Positions 1 through 15,229 of a stretch of DNA of 64,000 nt are shown here, piece by piece. The stretch is taken from NCBI RefSeq assembly GCF_040412425.1, contig NC_089744.1, positions 31,464,501 through 31,528,500 of the forward strand. The letters are read 5' to 3'. The translations under genes were made by a program, and so were the position numbers. The notes under the pieces are model-generated. The model worked only from the letters and a program-made list of their open reading frames with translations, ran no database searches and was not told the DNA's origin. The DNA is from Macrobrachium rosenbergii (taxonomy: Eukaryota > Arthropoda > Malacostraca > Decapoda > Palaemonidae). The first letter of the stretch is position 1, and each line of letters begins with the position of its first letter.

Positions 1-732
1 GAATTACAGCAGCTGTCGACCTAGATAAATCACACTGGACGGTTTTCTTAGCTCTGCGCAGGCAAAAAAAATTATCCCCGAAATTAGTTATGAGCGCTTT
101 GGAGGGATAAAATGAACAATCTACCACACATGCGAGTAAAATTATTCGTTATAAGGATCACCGGTAGTTACAAATATTCCGGCTTCAAATCTTTACAATA
201 AATATGCATAAATTAGCAAAGCTAACAAAGGAGCACAGGAAACACCCGGGGAAACAATGTGCAGAGTGCATCCAAACAACAGCAAGATTTTTCCAACGCT
301 AAGAATAAAACCAAAATTCATTAGCCCGAGGCCAAGAACCAACAGCATCCGTGACGCAACACACGACAAGCGTCACACTTAGCCTTGCTCATTCACCACA
401 CGAAAAAAGAAAAGATGATTTCAAATCAAAGATAATTATCGCCAAAATTCGCTCATTCAACAAAAGTATATAAATAACCTGCGTCCTCTTGCAAAAGCAG
501 GAATATAATTTGTTCTTCAAGTCAGTCGGCAACCGAAGTAATTTGGCAGATATGAATATTTACAGATGAAGTACAGGCCTTGCAGAACTTACAAAGAAGA
601 CATAAAAAGAGCCATAACTCTAGCTTTCCATTTTTCAGTAAAATGCAGAATATCAGCTTTAATCTCTTGCTTTGCCATTTACTAAGATCAAAGGAAGTGG
701 GTTGCAACACCGTTCTGGCACTTGCTATAGCT

Positions 733-734
<2 letters not shown>
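1..734. other. Unique AT-rich sequence, no gene seen
   Basis: No long open frame, repeat or RNA gene is visible in this stretch. It ends at a long TC tract. Overlapping open frames near 522-891 are largely translation of that tract. Confidence 0.6.

Positions 735-780
<46 letters not shown>
735..780. repeat. (TC)n microsatellite
   Basis: Uninterrupted TC dinucleotide, about 23 units. It creates the RERERE and SLSLSL peptides in apparent reading frames on both strands. Confidence 0.97.
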
Positions 781-783
<3 letters not shown>

Positions 784-2406
784 CAAAAGAAAGGGAGTTG
801 CTTAAAGACGATATTACACGAGCACAATTTTATGCATATTTTTGCGTCTTGCCGCCAACTTTACAGAAGTAACCAATGTTCGTGGCAGTAGAGACTTTTC
901 GCTTCCGCAGGAAGATGACCTTCTCAACAAACAAAACGAAAAACACAGAAAATGATACTTAGCCTGTCTAGTACTGCTATACAGGCCAACACACTGAAAG
1001 CGAAGGTTTCTTCAATATCCTTGAGAAAGTTACAACAAACCATTTCAGAATGGGGCCAGGCCTATCCCATGTAGGCTACTGAGCATTGTTCTTAAATTTG
1101 CGAAAACAGGAGTTCATATATTCTTGGAGAAACAACATGATCCATCCTGTTCTCGTGTCTTTTGGCGCCTTTGCTGGAGGTAAGGCTCTAAGAGTCACGG
1201 CAAGAAATCGCTCAAGTGATATGTTTGTGCAAGAAAGGTAAACAGCAACGGCATAAACCCAACATCTAGTGGACAATAAACGTTAGCAAACGACTATGAA
1301 AACGTTTATTTCTCGGAAATTAAGAAACCTCTCATATACCTACCACCTCTCGAAGCACAGTAATGAAAAGATATTTCCACAGGAAGGTCGAGAACTATGC
1401 CGAAGTCGAGAAGAGAACACCATACCTCACGTAATGTCCCTATACCTAAGCCAAGAATCCAAATTCTTCTCACACGATAAGAACATCTCAGAATATTCCC
1501 GTTTTCCTAAACTCATGGCATTTCGGAAACGATTTGCCAACTTTATGTTCACTATCAATTTACTGAAAGTGACGTAAAAGGAAATATAATCTATCTTGAA
1601 CAAAATTAAAGAGGGAAAAATTTTGGTTGAAGACATCAAAATCTGCATCCTAAATTCCCCAACCGTGGTCCTTGGTGGATAAAATCCCACCTCTAAAATT
1701 GACTACGGAGAATAAAGCTGCCCACAGCAAAGGTAAGGGTACGCTCCTGTTTTTACCAGATACAAAGAACAAATGATGCCATCATGCTTATGCTTAAAGT
1801 TCGCCCACAACATGACTAGCGGTTATGCAAAAATATATCTCAGGCACAAGTATGCCAGGAACAGCAGTTCAGGAATAAATATTAATAAGTAGCCCTTCAC
1901 ACCGCAAGAAATGAGAGCGTAAACGTCTAAACACATGTAAATAAATGGCAGACTTGGCTACAAAATAAGGTTAATGAAGTGACGTTAGAAAGGTTGTATA
2001 TAACAGTATATCGTAATAAGCAATATATGGAAATAAAAAAATTTAACGCTACAAAATCACAGTACATAAACATGAGAACGAATTAAGTGAAACAAGTCTA
2101 AAAAGGGATTTCACTTAAGTAATTTTAAATCAATACAAAAATAAGCTGGTTATTTACATATCAGGAACACTTTGTTCATTTCGCATGGCGGTGTTATCCA
2201 TATTAATTACACAACAGTACAGACACTCTAGCGCCTTTTTTGAAAGCTCGGCAGGTGTAAGTCATTGGCATTTCCGAATCCTTCAGCTACGGGGTTTACT
2301 CAGTATGTTGGAATCAGAACCATCCTCCGTCAAAACATTCTACGTGTCATTCAGTGACTGCCTACAACCGGCTGAATTTACCCAAAAACCGGACTGGAAG
2401 GCGCAC

Positions 2407-2408
<2 letters not shown>
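781..2408. other. Mostly unique sequence with one weak exon candidate
   Basis: Largely unique AT-rich DNA. At 1110-1179 (+) an AG follows a modest T-rich tract, and a good donor (GAG then GTAAGG) ends a 70-nt open stretch. Other frames there are also open, so this is only a weak candidate (about 0.2). Nothing else coding is recognised. Confidence 0.5.

Positions 2409-2459
<51 letters not shown>
2409..2459. repeat. (CA)n microsatellite
   Basis: Uninterrupted CA dinucleotide, about 25 units, flanked by unique DNA. Confidence 0.97.
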
Positions 2460-2461
<2 letters not shown>

Positions 2462-3774
2462 TTTCATGTTTGAAGTAACATATGCATATCGCGCCGATAA
2501 AAACTAATTCTAAACAGATCAAGCAAAAAATAAATAGGAAAATATAAGACTGAAAAAACTACTGGGTACACAGCGACACTATTGCGGGGAAGAGGGTTCT
2601 CGCGCTAATTACCCTTTAGGTAGTTATCTATGTATACTAAGAAAAGTCTTTTCACACCAACCCAACGTCAGAAATGCCAGGTAGTCTCAGACCTACACTC
2701 GTTCTGGGCTCGTAGTCCTCTGTCATGTTGAAGAAAGAGAAACTAACTTTTTCTTCATTTAGATATTAAAACTCAGAATTTACCAGATGGTGCCATTTTT
2801 CCCATAGCAAATGGATTCCTAGCTGTTTAATATTGAACTTGAATGCAACGGACACTATTTTACGTACGTAATCGGCATGATCTGCGATCAAGTTCCACAA
2901 GATTTTTTGAAGTTTGCCTACAAGTAAATATGACTTGTTAAAGTCTCGAATGGATGCTGTCCCGGGACGTAACCAGTCCGTAATTTCTTCGGGATTATCG
3001 TCAGCACAGTCGACATCATTTGGGTATTTAGATTGAATCAGTTCCTATTCACGATTTACAGTCTATGATTGCAGGGGTACACGGGATTTTCTTAGATTTT
3101 TATATTGAGATTACAGGACGGTCTTAATTTTCATTTGCCTGAAAGGACTTATTTTGTCCTTCTTAGATTAAATAGGGCAATAGGATTTGATTATAGGCAA
3201 CTATTAATATTTTGCACACGATTTGACTTTTTCTCATTGTCTGGTTAAGTTTTTACATTCTTACTGTGAGCAATCAGTCATTTATTTATAAATTTTCGTA
3301 TCAGAAAATTTATAAATAAATGCTTTTCTAATTTTAGCGGAATTTCGGTAGTGGAGCGGGTCGAGTCCTCTCACAACGATACAGTGGGGACCTCGCCTGT
3401 CACCACACTACTGTCGAACTACTACTCTAGAGTCTAGACCACATGCTTAGCTTTTCTCAGCACTGAACTGAATACACCACCACTTTCGGAAAATCAACGT
3501 GTCTATTACCTAAATAGGTTAAATACTATATTTTTTTGTATGTCACTAAATTTTGTGTGTTTTTGCTGACATTTGTTTCCATGTTAGAAACATAACTTTA
3601 ACAGGATCTTAAAGGGTCTAATAAACTGCTTGATATGTAAGTCTGTTGTATTTTCTTAATATTCTCAAGTGTTATTTATTCACTTATTTGATTTTTCCGC
3701 TATAGGTTTTAAGAACTCACCACCTGTTTGATACAATATAAATTTCTGTTTTTAGCAAACACACTGCTATCTTT
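2460..3774. other. Unique AT-rich sequence with one hairpin
   Basis: No gene is seen. The only structure noted is the perfect hairpin at 3279-3322, listed separately. Confidence 0.55.
3279..3322. repeat. Perfect 19-bp inverted repeat with 6-nt loop
   Basis: The left arm CATTTATTTATAAATTTTC (3279-3297) is exactly complementary to 3304-3322, leaving a 6-nt loop. Arms are AT-rich. It may be the remains of a small inverted-repeat element or a cruciform-prone site; function unknown. Confidence 0.9.
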
Positions 3775-3798
3775 GGTGTGTGTGTGCGTGCGTGTGTG

Positions 3799-3864
<66 letters not shown>
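3775..3864. repeat. Compound (TG)n-(AG)n microsatellite
   Basis: A short interrupted TG/CG tract runs directly into 64 bases of uninterrupted AG. Open frames at 3728-4041 are mainly its translation. Confidence 0.96.
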
Positions 3865-3867
<3 letters not shown>

Positions 3868-6025
3868 AGATCAATGGTCATGGCCAGGCCTATTCACTTG
3901 GGTCCCAATCCAGACATATATACGACGTCCATCTGTTCTATATTTAGACGCAGCCCACGCTTTCTCCTTAAAGGTACTGCTAGTATGGCCTGGTCACCAA
4001 GACAGTGTCAAGCGGAATACATAGGAAAAACTGAGAAATAGAAAAAAGTAAAGCCCTCGAATATCGAAAACATTAAAGACCTGGATCAAACTCATTTTCA
4101 TTGCGACCTGAGCGTGTGATTCAGCAAGAAAATACGAGTCAGCTGTCAATATTATGAGAGTTTCATCTCAATCAGCTCACAGATTCGAATGACAAGTAAT
4201 TGTGAGCTGAGTAATACTTACGGCCATACAAGTAGAACACTGGATGAATACATGCAAAATCCAAATGACTGCACTAATACAAACTTCGACCATCGACTTT
4301 ATATGCACTGAATATTATCCAATTTCACAAACCGCGTAGCAATCACAAGAACGGAATAAAGTGAGTACGCTCACACATACTGAGCAGTAGAATTTATCCA
4401 AGGAGGAACAAGTTATAAAAAGTTCAGTGAATTTTTTACAAGAATTGCTCTTGAAAACACTTTGCTCTCTTCTTGGAAACCGGACACAAAAATTAAAGAC
4501 GAAGAATCAGTTTATCATTTTGTGAGTCAAGTCATGCTGGAACTACTTTTATACTATTTCCTATCAGGGTAATAAAACAAAAACCGGTCAGGTATGAGGA
4601 AGTATAATGGGAAAGATATAAAATTAGGGCACAAAGAAAATAAAGTTAAAGATTATAACTTTGAAGACAGCGTGGCTAGGTAAATACAGTATAAAGAAAA
4701 ATGACAGTGAAAAAATTTCAAAGCACAAAACGACTAAAAACTTTAGAAGAGAAACAGAAACAGCAAGGAATAAAAATTTAGAAGAGAAACAGAAAGGAAT
4801 AAAAATTTAGAAGAGAAACAGAAAGGAAATATCACCAAAAGCATTCAGTGCCCCGTTTAAAGGGAAAACCCCCAACCCTAAAAAAAGAAAAAAAAAAAGA
4901 CTCGAGGATTATACCCAACATAAACAAAAGGATCAATGTGAATGAGGACGAAATGGGGGGCCAACCACAGGTCCTAGTGGTGGTAGGGTGCGAGGGGGGG
5001 GGGGACAGGAGCCCATCGGCAGCGGCGTTAACTGAAAGCTTCCTCTCGGGAGCATATAAGGATGGCAACCCAACCACCCACGCACACAAGCATAAAGATG
5101 AACCTCGCCATTATCCTACACAGATGACGCCGTACTGCTCCCACCCATCAGCCCGGAAGTCTAGCCGCCTTTTCCGAACCACCTTCTCATGTATCTTCAG
5201 ACTTCTCCATTAATTAACTCTAACAGACTAAACACGAGTGAGGTAGCCTTTTCCATCCAAGGAAGACCGCATCAACAAACTATCAATATGTAAAGCGAAA
5301 AAGGGATCTTAATCAAAATACCTAGATCAAAATACCTAGAGCAAGTTAAAGCTTATACTATCACCAACTTGTTTTTCTTTATTCCAGAATAAATCCATTC
5401 TCGCACAAGCATGAATAACACACACAAAATAATAAATGTAATCATAAACGGCTCACACTTTTAAATAAATAAAATTGAACTTTAAAATAAATATTCATGT
5501 CACAAAGATTCGTTCGACAGATTGCCCATGATCTCTATGGTAACCCAATCCGAAAACCCTTCAAGATAAAAAACCAAGGTCATAATATAGTCTCATATGG
5601 AATACATGCATATGGTGGTGAATACCAAACAAAAAATAAACAGCTACAAATGATCAAAAAAGAAAAAACGAAAACTGAAAAACTTCAAACAAGTAAAAAT
5701 TGATTTATGAAATCAAAGTGAATCTCAGAAGGACTTCATGGTTCTGGAAAAATGTCAAGCTCATATACAAATGCAAGTCATCCCACGAATGTTACAAAAT
5801 ACAAGTCCTGAAAAAATCATACGAAACCCGAAACAAAGCAAAGAAGCCATGGAAGAAATAGCTTTCGAGTTACGTTACTTGTAACAAACGCTGTAAGAGA
5901 AATCGACTCCAGGCAACTGAGCTTCGGAAAGTTCTACGATACCATGAAAGGTTCGAGATTCTTAATCGAAACACCATTTCCGTATTAGGGTCGTTGACAG
6001 CTACCCAGGTAACACCATAACAACA

Positions 6026-6028
<3 letters not shown>
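3865..6028. other. Unique AT-rich sequence; no gene recognised
   Basis: Contains a small minisatellite (4736-4829), a 10-bp inverted repeat (4172-4181 with 4201-4210) and a poly-G patch near 4996. A good T-rich acceptor-like site ends at about 5387, but stops follow at once in every frame. Confidence 0.5.
4736..4829. repeat. Short minisatellite, about 29-bp unit, three copies
   Basis: Three tandem copies share the core TTTAGAAGAGAAACAGAAA. The first copy carries a 6-base insertion relative to the others. Typical of local slippage duplication. Confidence 0.9.

Positions 6029-6100
<72 letters not shown>
6029..6100. repeat. (TC)n microsatellite
   Basis: About 36 uninterrupted TC units, followed by a short ATG trinucleotide run. 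Confidence 0.97.
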
Positions 6101-6102
<2 letters not shown>

Positions 6103-7103
6103 GATGATGAGGTGAGCACTCTCAGCTCACAGAGGGACCTGTGTCTGAAATTTTCTAACCGTACGAGAAGGGACGAATGGGCACGTTCCCTTAAGTCCAG
6201 TGAACCTCTCTTGACCTAGGCATTTGAGTATGTGCGTTGTTGCTAGTCAACTGTTGTCGGCCACAGCTACAATGAAGAGAGAGAAAAACCACAGAAAGTG
6301 AGTGTTTTCCAAAATGTATACCATCCAAACTGTAGGGCCTCGACGATGCAAGTCTCGTAACACTGGGGTGAAACCATTCATTAACTATTAAGAAAGTTAT
6401 CTTTCTTGCTGTATACAAGGGCAAATCAAAAGAGCTTTTTATCTAATACCGCAGAAGCAGGTAAAATATACTGTGCAGTGTTAAACTGCATGGCGAAACA
6501 GTCTATCAGTTATGCTGAACGTAAGTCTCTTGTTTTCACATGGCCAGCTCAAAGAAGCGGGGAAAACTGGTTACGCCAAAAGGATAGACAATAAAACGAA
6601 TACAAATATGCGATACACAAACGAAAAACAGATTAACATTCCCAAACTGTAATGCTGTGAAAAAATACCGTTTCGTGGAAAATATTTATTCCTAAAGAAA
6701 GTTAGATGAACATTAACTTTATAAAATCAAGTGTGTAATGCAAAGACAAAACATCTTAGAAAATGGCATTCAGACTGAATATGAATGAATAGTGAACGAG
6801 AGACGAAGAAAACGAACAAGAAGCCATTCTTTTTGGTCATGAACACTGATATCCTCATTTTTTTTTTTTTATTTCTGTACATTATATATCACCCTGAGAC
6901 TTTTTCCTTTATAGGAGTCGTTCCATAAAGCGTAAACTTGTCGGCTTTCGCCAAGTCTTCTTGGGGTAAGTTCCTAGCCCCATGGTACCAGATTCAGCTA
7001 ATCACCAGGTACATAATTAGCTGTTTAGATTTTGCAAGGAAACGGTCTCCAGATGGTGAGACTAGGTCTTTAGCCTCCGAGCTACAAGGGTAACACATAC
7101 ACG
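6101..7103. other. Unique sequence, no gene seen
   Basis: Open frames of 60-77 codons overlap on both strands without recognisable domains or convincing splice sites. Nothing is called. Confidence 0.5.
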
Positions 7104-7623
<520 letters not shown>

Positions 7624-7659
7624 GAAATTTATTTCTGTTCCACACGTGATTATGTGCTG

Positions 7660-7775
<116 letters not shown>

Positions 7776-7789
7776 ACTGAAATATTTTC

Positions 7790-9463
7790 TGTTAAAACAG
7801 AAATCCATCACATATAAGGGAGTCCATAGAAACGCCAAAATGTGGAAAATAAAGGCTATATTTCAAAGACCGAACTGTCTCTCTCCTCAGGCAAATAGTG
7901 AATGACAAAAAGTTACAGAGAAGCATTATTTATACCATAAGAGCCATAGGCCTGCCATTAAGTCACTCCAGTTGACAATTTCTCTTTAATCTTCTTGATC
8001 GCTGGTTGGAGGAAGATTTTATCTATAATATCTGAGTCCCACGCACCTCTTGAAAGATTCATGGTGTTTCTTTGTTTAATCAAAGCCGATTCCACCATCT
8101 GGCTTTTGAACCGACAATTGCTGCTATAAATCACACGAGACATATTCCAGTTTGTTCTGTGGTTATGGCTATTTATGTGGTTAAAAACAGCTGAGCTCTG
8201 TTGTCCGTACCTAACTGAACGTTTATGTTGTATTATTCTTTGGGGGAGTGATTTGCTGTGAGGCCGATACAAGATGGTAGGTAAAAGCAAAAGGGTTAGA
8301 GTTTCCAAGTGTCTGTGTCAACGTCTTAATCCTGTCTGGGAGTGGGATTTTATTGTTGTGGGTCTCTCTGGTCTTGTTACAGGGGGAGGGGGGGGAGGGA
8401 CAGTAGAAAATAGTGTTTGCTTTGTGGATCGATTTCTCAATTAAATGGTCAGGTTACTTTACAGATGACAGCTGCTTACGGATTAGTTCAATTTCCTTTT
8501 CAAGGAGATCCGGGGAGCAAATCCGTAAGGCTCTCAGGAATAAGTTGCTGGCTATGCCAATTTTGATAGAGATGTCATGATTTCTATACACATGGATGTA
8601 CGACAGAGAGAAAGTTGGTTTTCTGTATATGGTAAATTTGTATTCTGTCGTGTCTCTAGTTATTAAAACGTCAAGAAAAGGAATTTTGTTGTCTGTTTCC
8701 CATTCAACTTTAAATTTGATGCTAGGCACTAATGCATTTAATTTTGAAAGAAATTAATTGAAATTGCCCCACTTATTATCCCAAGCTGTCAAGATATCAT
8801 CTACATATCTCATCCATGACATGTCTTTAGGTTTTATTGCGTTTATTATTACAGTTTCAAAATATTCCATGTATAGATTGGCTAAAACAGGACTTAAAGG
8901 GCTGCCCTTGCTGCACCCGAATTTTTGTTTATAGAATGACTCCCCGAATGAAAAGATGTTATTTGATACACATAATTCAACTAACTTTATTATTTTATTT
9001 AGGGCTAGTGGGAAATGATCTGAATAGGGGGCTAATTTTTCGCTCAAAAGCTGTAGAACGTCCTGTACTGGTACTTTTGTGAATAAGGAATCTACATCTT
9101 AACTTAGAAATTTTATGTTGTGAAGTGGTATATGTGCTTCTTTGAATTTGTGACAGAAATCTTCAGAATGTTTAATGTGACTGGGAGAAAATTGTGCCTA
9201 AGAAAGGGGAGAGGAGGCCGGCTAACCACTTAGAAATTTTATAACTGAAAGCTCCAACACATGGGAAGGCCCTGAAAGTAAAATAGTTTTGGGTTAATGA
9301 TTCTAAATTTCTCCATTAGTTCAATGCTCTTTTTGTCTTTGCCAATTAATCTTAGTTTTCTAAAAAAAAAAAAAAAAAAAAATTCTGTGGGGACGTTTTG
9401 GAGGGATTTTTCGTTAATTTGTCTTGAGTGTTAGTGTCACTAAGGAGTTGGTTTATTCTGTCG

Positions 9464-9466
<3 letters not shown>
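7790..9466 (-). mobile_element. 5'-truncated Penelope-like retroelement
   Basis: The minus strand carries, in order, a partial N-terminal RT region (about 9466-9120), RT motifs, a region after the RT, a GIY-YIG-type remnant and a short 3' untranslated part. The element stops abruptly at a (TA)n tract at 9467 and lies next to a (TA)(TG) tract at its 3' side. Penelope-like elements are known to combine RT with a GIY-YIG endonuclease. Stops and a frame change show it is dead. Confidence 0.85.
7958..9440 (-). pseudogene. Broken Penelope-like RT / GIY-YIG polyprotein
   Basis: Reading the minus strand, motif A is VDSLFTKVPV with a stop codon just before its aspartate (about 9100). Next come SKGSPLSPVLANLYMEYF and the catalytic YVDD (about 8796-8807). 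A stop near 8750 interrupts the frame before IPFLDVLITRD and YRKPTFS. After about 8454 the frame changes. The C-terminal piece (7958-8308) has QHKRSVRYG and VESALIK, as in PLE GIY-YIG domains. The beginning of that domain, including the GIY and YIG tyrosine motifs, is not visible and seems deleted around 8260-8290. A 21-base homopolymer at 9362-9382 also breaks the N-terminal part. The copy cannot encode active protein. Confidence 0.85.

Positions 9467-9551
<85 letters not shown>
9467..9551. repeat. (TA)n microsatellite
   Basis: About 42 uninterrupted TA units marking the truncated 5' end of the Penelope-like element. Confidence 0.97.
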
Positions 9552-9553
<2 letters not shown>

Positions 9554-10616
9554 GCACAGACGAATATTTATAAATATACACGCCCACACACACATGAGAA
9601 CCGGCACGGGCCAAGAGAATTTGTGAAGGAGTGCCGACTATGAATGCTTTCAACAAACTTGACCTTTCGGGTGATATATGGCCTGTCTCTTGATCATATA
9701 AAAATTCTTTTTTAATCCAAACTCTCAAGTGAAGATGCCAAGGAATCTAAAGCTAGCTCGGGATGTTCGTGTTCACAGCAATATATCTCTTTCGATGACT
9801 CAGCACTGACTGGCATGCAAACCACTAGCAATTGCATTATATCCGATTGTACAAATTTCACGTTGTATTTTTTATAAGGCTAAGGCTGGCTTATGGGCCA
9901 CGTTCCTGGAAAGAGCAGTTACCAACAGGCAAGCAGCAGTCAGGAACGTTGTCAACGGTGCTACAAAGAGCTTAAATTAAGAAAACATCTCGACACAGTA
10001 CGGAAGTTAATGATTTCAAGCATGCATCTCGTTGATCATAGACTAAAATACTCGCGATTTCATTAGCAACGAAACATACACACACTATTCTTGGAAATCT
10101 GAACGATCAAAATGGCCCAAAATAAAACTCAACAACTCTGATGTATAAAGAACAAAGAATATTGAAAGGGTAATGGATCCTTCTCCTTAGGTGGAAATGG
10201 TGATTTTTTAATAAGTCAGATTACAGGCCTGAAGAAAAACTGAGGGAAGAGATGGAAGAACCCAGAAATGGAAGTAAGCCGAGATGTTCCACATTTTAAA
10301 CTAAGGGGAGTAAAGACAAATATCCCATCTCTCGTTGATTTACTAACCGACTGATTAGGTGTTATCTAGTGTCATAACCGCTGGAGTCATTGACACCTGT
10401 CTTGAAAATAAAAACGAAGTACTTACTGGTACAGCACAAGGTAATCAAAATAATCATATCAAATACTATTAAGCTTTGTATACGACAGGGCATTTTGAGT
10501 TCGATTATTTTCTTCTATTTCAAGAAAGGATGTTTTTTAGAATTATCTGAGAAAAAGGGGGGGAGGGATTACGATTTTTAGCATACATAAGGAACAGCAA
10601 TCTACTTCCAGCTCAA
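9552..10616. other. Unique sequence, no gene seen
   Basis: AT-rich DNA with no recognisable coding region or repeat. Confidence 0.55.
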
Positions 10617-11013
10617 AACGGGATCGAACCCAGGTCAATCAATGGAAAGGGAAGGGCGCTCCCAAACGGACCACGCAAGTCACAAAGGAAATTGGAACCT
10701 AAGTAATACTGTACCTAATGCTTTTACCTGGACAGGCCTACTGCCCCTCATACCCAACTTCCCCACCCACCAGTGACCCAATTGATGGCATTTCATTCGA
10801 GTTATCCCTTCTGAGTTAATATGATAGAAGTAATCAACGCAGAGTCCGGAAGTTGGGTAACACCCTCTGGTATGCGGGGCAGTAGGCCTGCCCAGGTAAA
10901 AGCCTTAGTTACAGTGGTACTTAAGTTTCAACTTCTTGTAAGATGTATGGTCTGGTTGGTAGCGCACTTGCCGTTCAATTGAAAGACCTGAGTTCGATCC
11001 CCATGTGAGTCAA
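10617..11013. mobile_element. Inverted pair of tRNA-derived SINE-like repeats
   Basis: The left arm (10617-10772, minus copy) and right arm (10849-11003, plus copy) are imperfect reverse complements of about 155 bp around a unique centre of about 75 bp. Each arm has the tRNA-like head with GGTTCGATCC or GAGTTCGATCC, and a body with AAGTTGGAACCT or its variant, TTTTACCTGG and GGCCTACTGCCCC. It is the same family as 7402-7623. The plus copy ends a few bases before a (TA)n tract. Confidence 0.8.
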
Positions 11014-11020
11014 AATTTAC

Positions 11021-11310
<290 letters not shown>

Positions 11311-12503
11311 TAGCCACATAAAGAGGCAAGAATAAAAAATGAGGTTTGTTTGGAGCCGTTTTCCTTACATGGGAGGTTTAGGTTCGAGGTGGCGTTAAAG
11401 ATAATATTCAACAGAAACTGTGAATATGAACTTAACACAAACTAAAACCGTAGAACAGAACAGACGAATGTATTGGGAAACAGGATAAAAACCAGTGTTT
11501 CCATTAACGCCTACAGTATTTACTGTTTTCACAGTATCTTATGCTTTTTACCTGTAACAAACAAACCGAGCTAGAAATGAAATCAATACTGAAGAATCAT
11601 TCCACATGCTGTTATATTTTCATACTCATTATTAGAAAAGATCTTCTCTCTCTCTCTCTCTCAACTAACAAACTACCTTTCGGGAAATTAGGTTTCCCAA
11701 AACCTATTTCCGAGCGACTAGAGTCAATTTCTAATATTGGAATGTTGGGGGTTGGGGGGAGGGGGTTCAACCTTCAGATCCGCTTGCGTTTGGGAAATTC
11801 TATTCCAGTTTTTTTCAAGGTCACAGAGTCGTTTAGAAAGAAAGATGAATATTCTCAATACATTTGATCACTTGAGAGTACTACGGAGCACACGTTTGGC
11901 AAAGAAAATACCATATTTTTTTGTTCTCGTGATGACAGATTTTTTCACCTTCAAGTGAATAACTGTTCAAGTCAACACTCATTAAAAAATACTGAAAAAT
12001 TCATATTGATGCAGATACTGATTCTCGATTTACCCTCCGGATACCATGTATATTAGGTTTCAATGATCTGATATCATGGATATCTCAGAAAAATAAACAC
12101 GTAAAAATTAGCGTTCAAATATTTAAATATGCGTAAAAAAACATACAGCCCTATGAAAATTTAGAGAAACGAAAAAGAAACAAAAATTAAAATTAAATTT
12201 GCTCTCACACTGGCTACAAAAATTTACAAGCAACAGAGTAGGAGGCAAAAATCCCATGGATGGCTGAAATTAATTTATATGCCATATTACAATCGCAATC
12301 GATTCCTGAATCGACCGCATTCTCGACCAAATGACGTACGGGGACATATCAACATTTTAAAACACCTACCATATCTGCAAAGCAATAGTAATGGTTCATT
12401 TCTGAACTTTTAACGTGATTTCAGACTATATGTAATCTGCGATGGAGTTTTAAATTGTGGAAAGCAAATAGGAGGCCGTATTCTGAAGAAATAGTTTTTG
12501 TCG

Positions 12504-12506
<3 letters not shown>
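11311..12506. other. Unique AT-rich sequence, no gene seen
   Basis: Overlapping open frames at 11541-11958 include a short TC run and a G-rich patch; no domain is recognised. Confidence 0.5.

Positions 12507-12577
<71 letters not shown>
12507..12577. repeat. (GA)n microsatellite
   Basis: About 35 uninterrupted GA units. Confidence 0.97.
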
Positions 12578-12580
<3 letters not shown>

Positions 12581-12907
12581 AGGGAAAGGGAGGCCTTAGC
12601 AACAACTGTTTTGAGAGCCTGGTATCAACCTTTTGTGCTTACCAAATGGTATTAGTTTTAAGTCTACTTTATGCCGTGTTTTAAGTGCCACATGTACAGT
12701 ATGCCGTCAGCAGTAAAGGCTTTCTCCCCGTGCGTCACTGAGAGTCCGATTACGGCCCGGTGAAAATAGAACGCTTACTGCTATTGTTGTCTGCGAGGAT
12801 AATGATCATAATGACATTTACACACTGAAAAGACCCGTCTAAAAAATAATTCCTCTTTAATGTTCAAGGTAGGTCCGAAGGAGATTTTTTTTTTCAGTCT
12901 TTTGTTG

Positions 12908-12909
<2 letters not shown>

Positions 12910-12964
<55 letters not shown>

Positions 12965-13181
12965 AACGACTCTATTTAAAGGGTCTTCTCGCAAGGTGTT
13001 ATTTGTGTTCGGGTCTGCTGGGCGGCTGTGTGGGTAGCGAGGTTTATTATGGTAGAACAAAGGGGCGGCGTTGCAGGTGGGTGGTGGTAGCAGCGGTGGT
13101 TGTGGTGCTTCAAACACTGGACGCAAGCCAATGCATTGCCGCCGCCGCCGCCTCTTCCTCCTCCTCCTCCTCCTCCTCCTC
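12910..13181. repeat. (CT)n tract and GC-rich (GCC)n-(TCC)n patch
   Basis: Uninterrupted CT at 12910-12958, then a GC-richer stretch ending in GCC (13138-13152) and TCC (13155-13181) trinucleotide runs. Open frames on both strands here give poly-P, poly-S, poly-R or poly-G, as expected from simple repeats. It could be a 5' untranslated or promoter region, but nothing proves that. Confidence 0.85.
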
Positions 13182-13504
13182 GGCCGTATATTCTTTCCTT
13201 TATTCCCCACACTCAAATCTCCTTGCTCTCCTTCCTACCTCCTTCCGCAAATACACAAGGGCCCACTTCTTTTATCCCTTCAGGGAATTGCTTTGGGTTA
13301 CATTTTCTAAACTAACCTACTCTGACAAGCCATTTTATTGTAGCTTTTTTTTTTTTAATACACGGCTGCGGAACAAACAAAAGTCCAGTCTTTGACAGTG
13401 ACATTTATCGATTCGTAATCCAAATACAAATGTCGAATTAGGAGAAAATTTTGACAATTAAAGCTACCATAAAATCATTTCAACAACACGACTTGACAAA
13501 ATTT
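13182..13504. other. Unique sequence, no gene seen
   Basis: Pyrimidine-rich at first, then AT-rich; no coding signal is recognised. Confidence 0.5.
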
Positions 13505-13519
13505 TTCACACACACACAC

Positions 13520-13587
<68 letters not shown>

Positions 13588-13610
13588 TATATATGTTGTA
13601 TATATATACA

Positions 13611-13644
<34 letters not shown>

Positions 13645-13846
13645 ATGTTTGTCTTATTTATTTATTCACCGTTCAACTTATTACCTAGCCCGTACTTACC
13701 TAATCCGTCTCTGAGGGAGTTCTTACCAAGCATTCAACGTCACTGAATCTGGAAATAGCAGTGGAGCTCTACACATAGACAATAAATACACATACATATA
13801 CATATACATGTGTGTGTATATGTATATATATATAAATATATATATA

Positions 13847-13887
<41 letters not shown>

Positions 13888-13895
13888 TATACATA
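13505..13895. repeat. (CA)n and interrupted (TA)n tracts
   Basis: Short CA run, then TA-rich blocks at 13523-13645 and 13793-13893, separated by about 150 bases of unique sequence. The second block supplies the TA target next to the DNA transposon that begins at 13896. Confidence 0.9.
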
Positions 13896-15226
<1,331 letters not shown>

Positions 15227-15229
15227 GCA

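Noticed and set aside
12857..13395. Several overlapping open frames with poly-R, poly-G, poly-S or poly-P
   Set aside because: Explained by CT, GCC and TCC repeats on opposite strands; no conserved domain.
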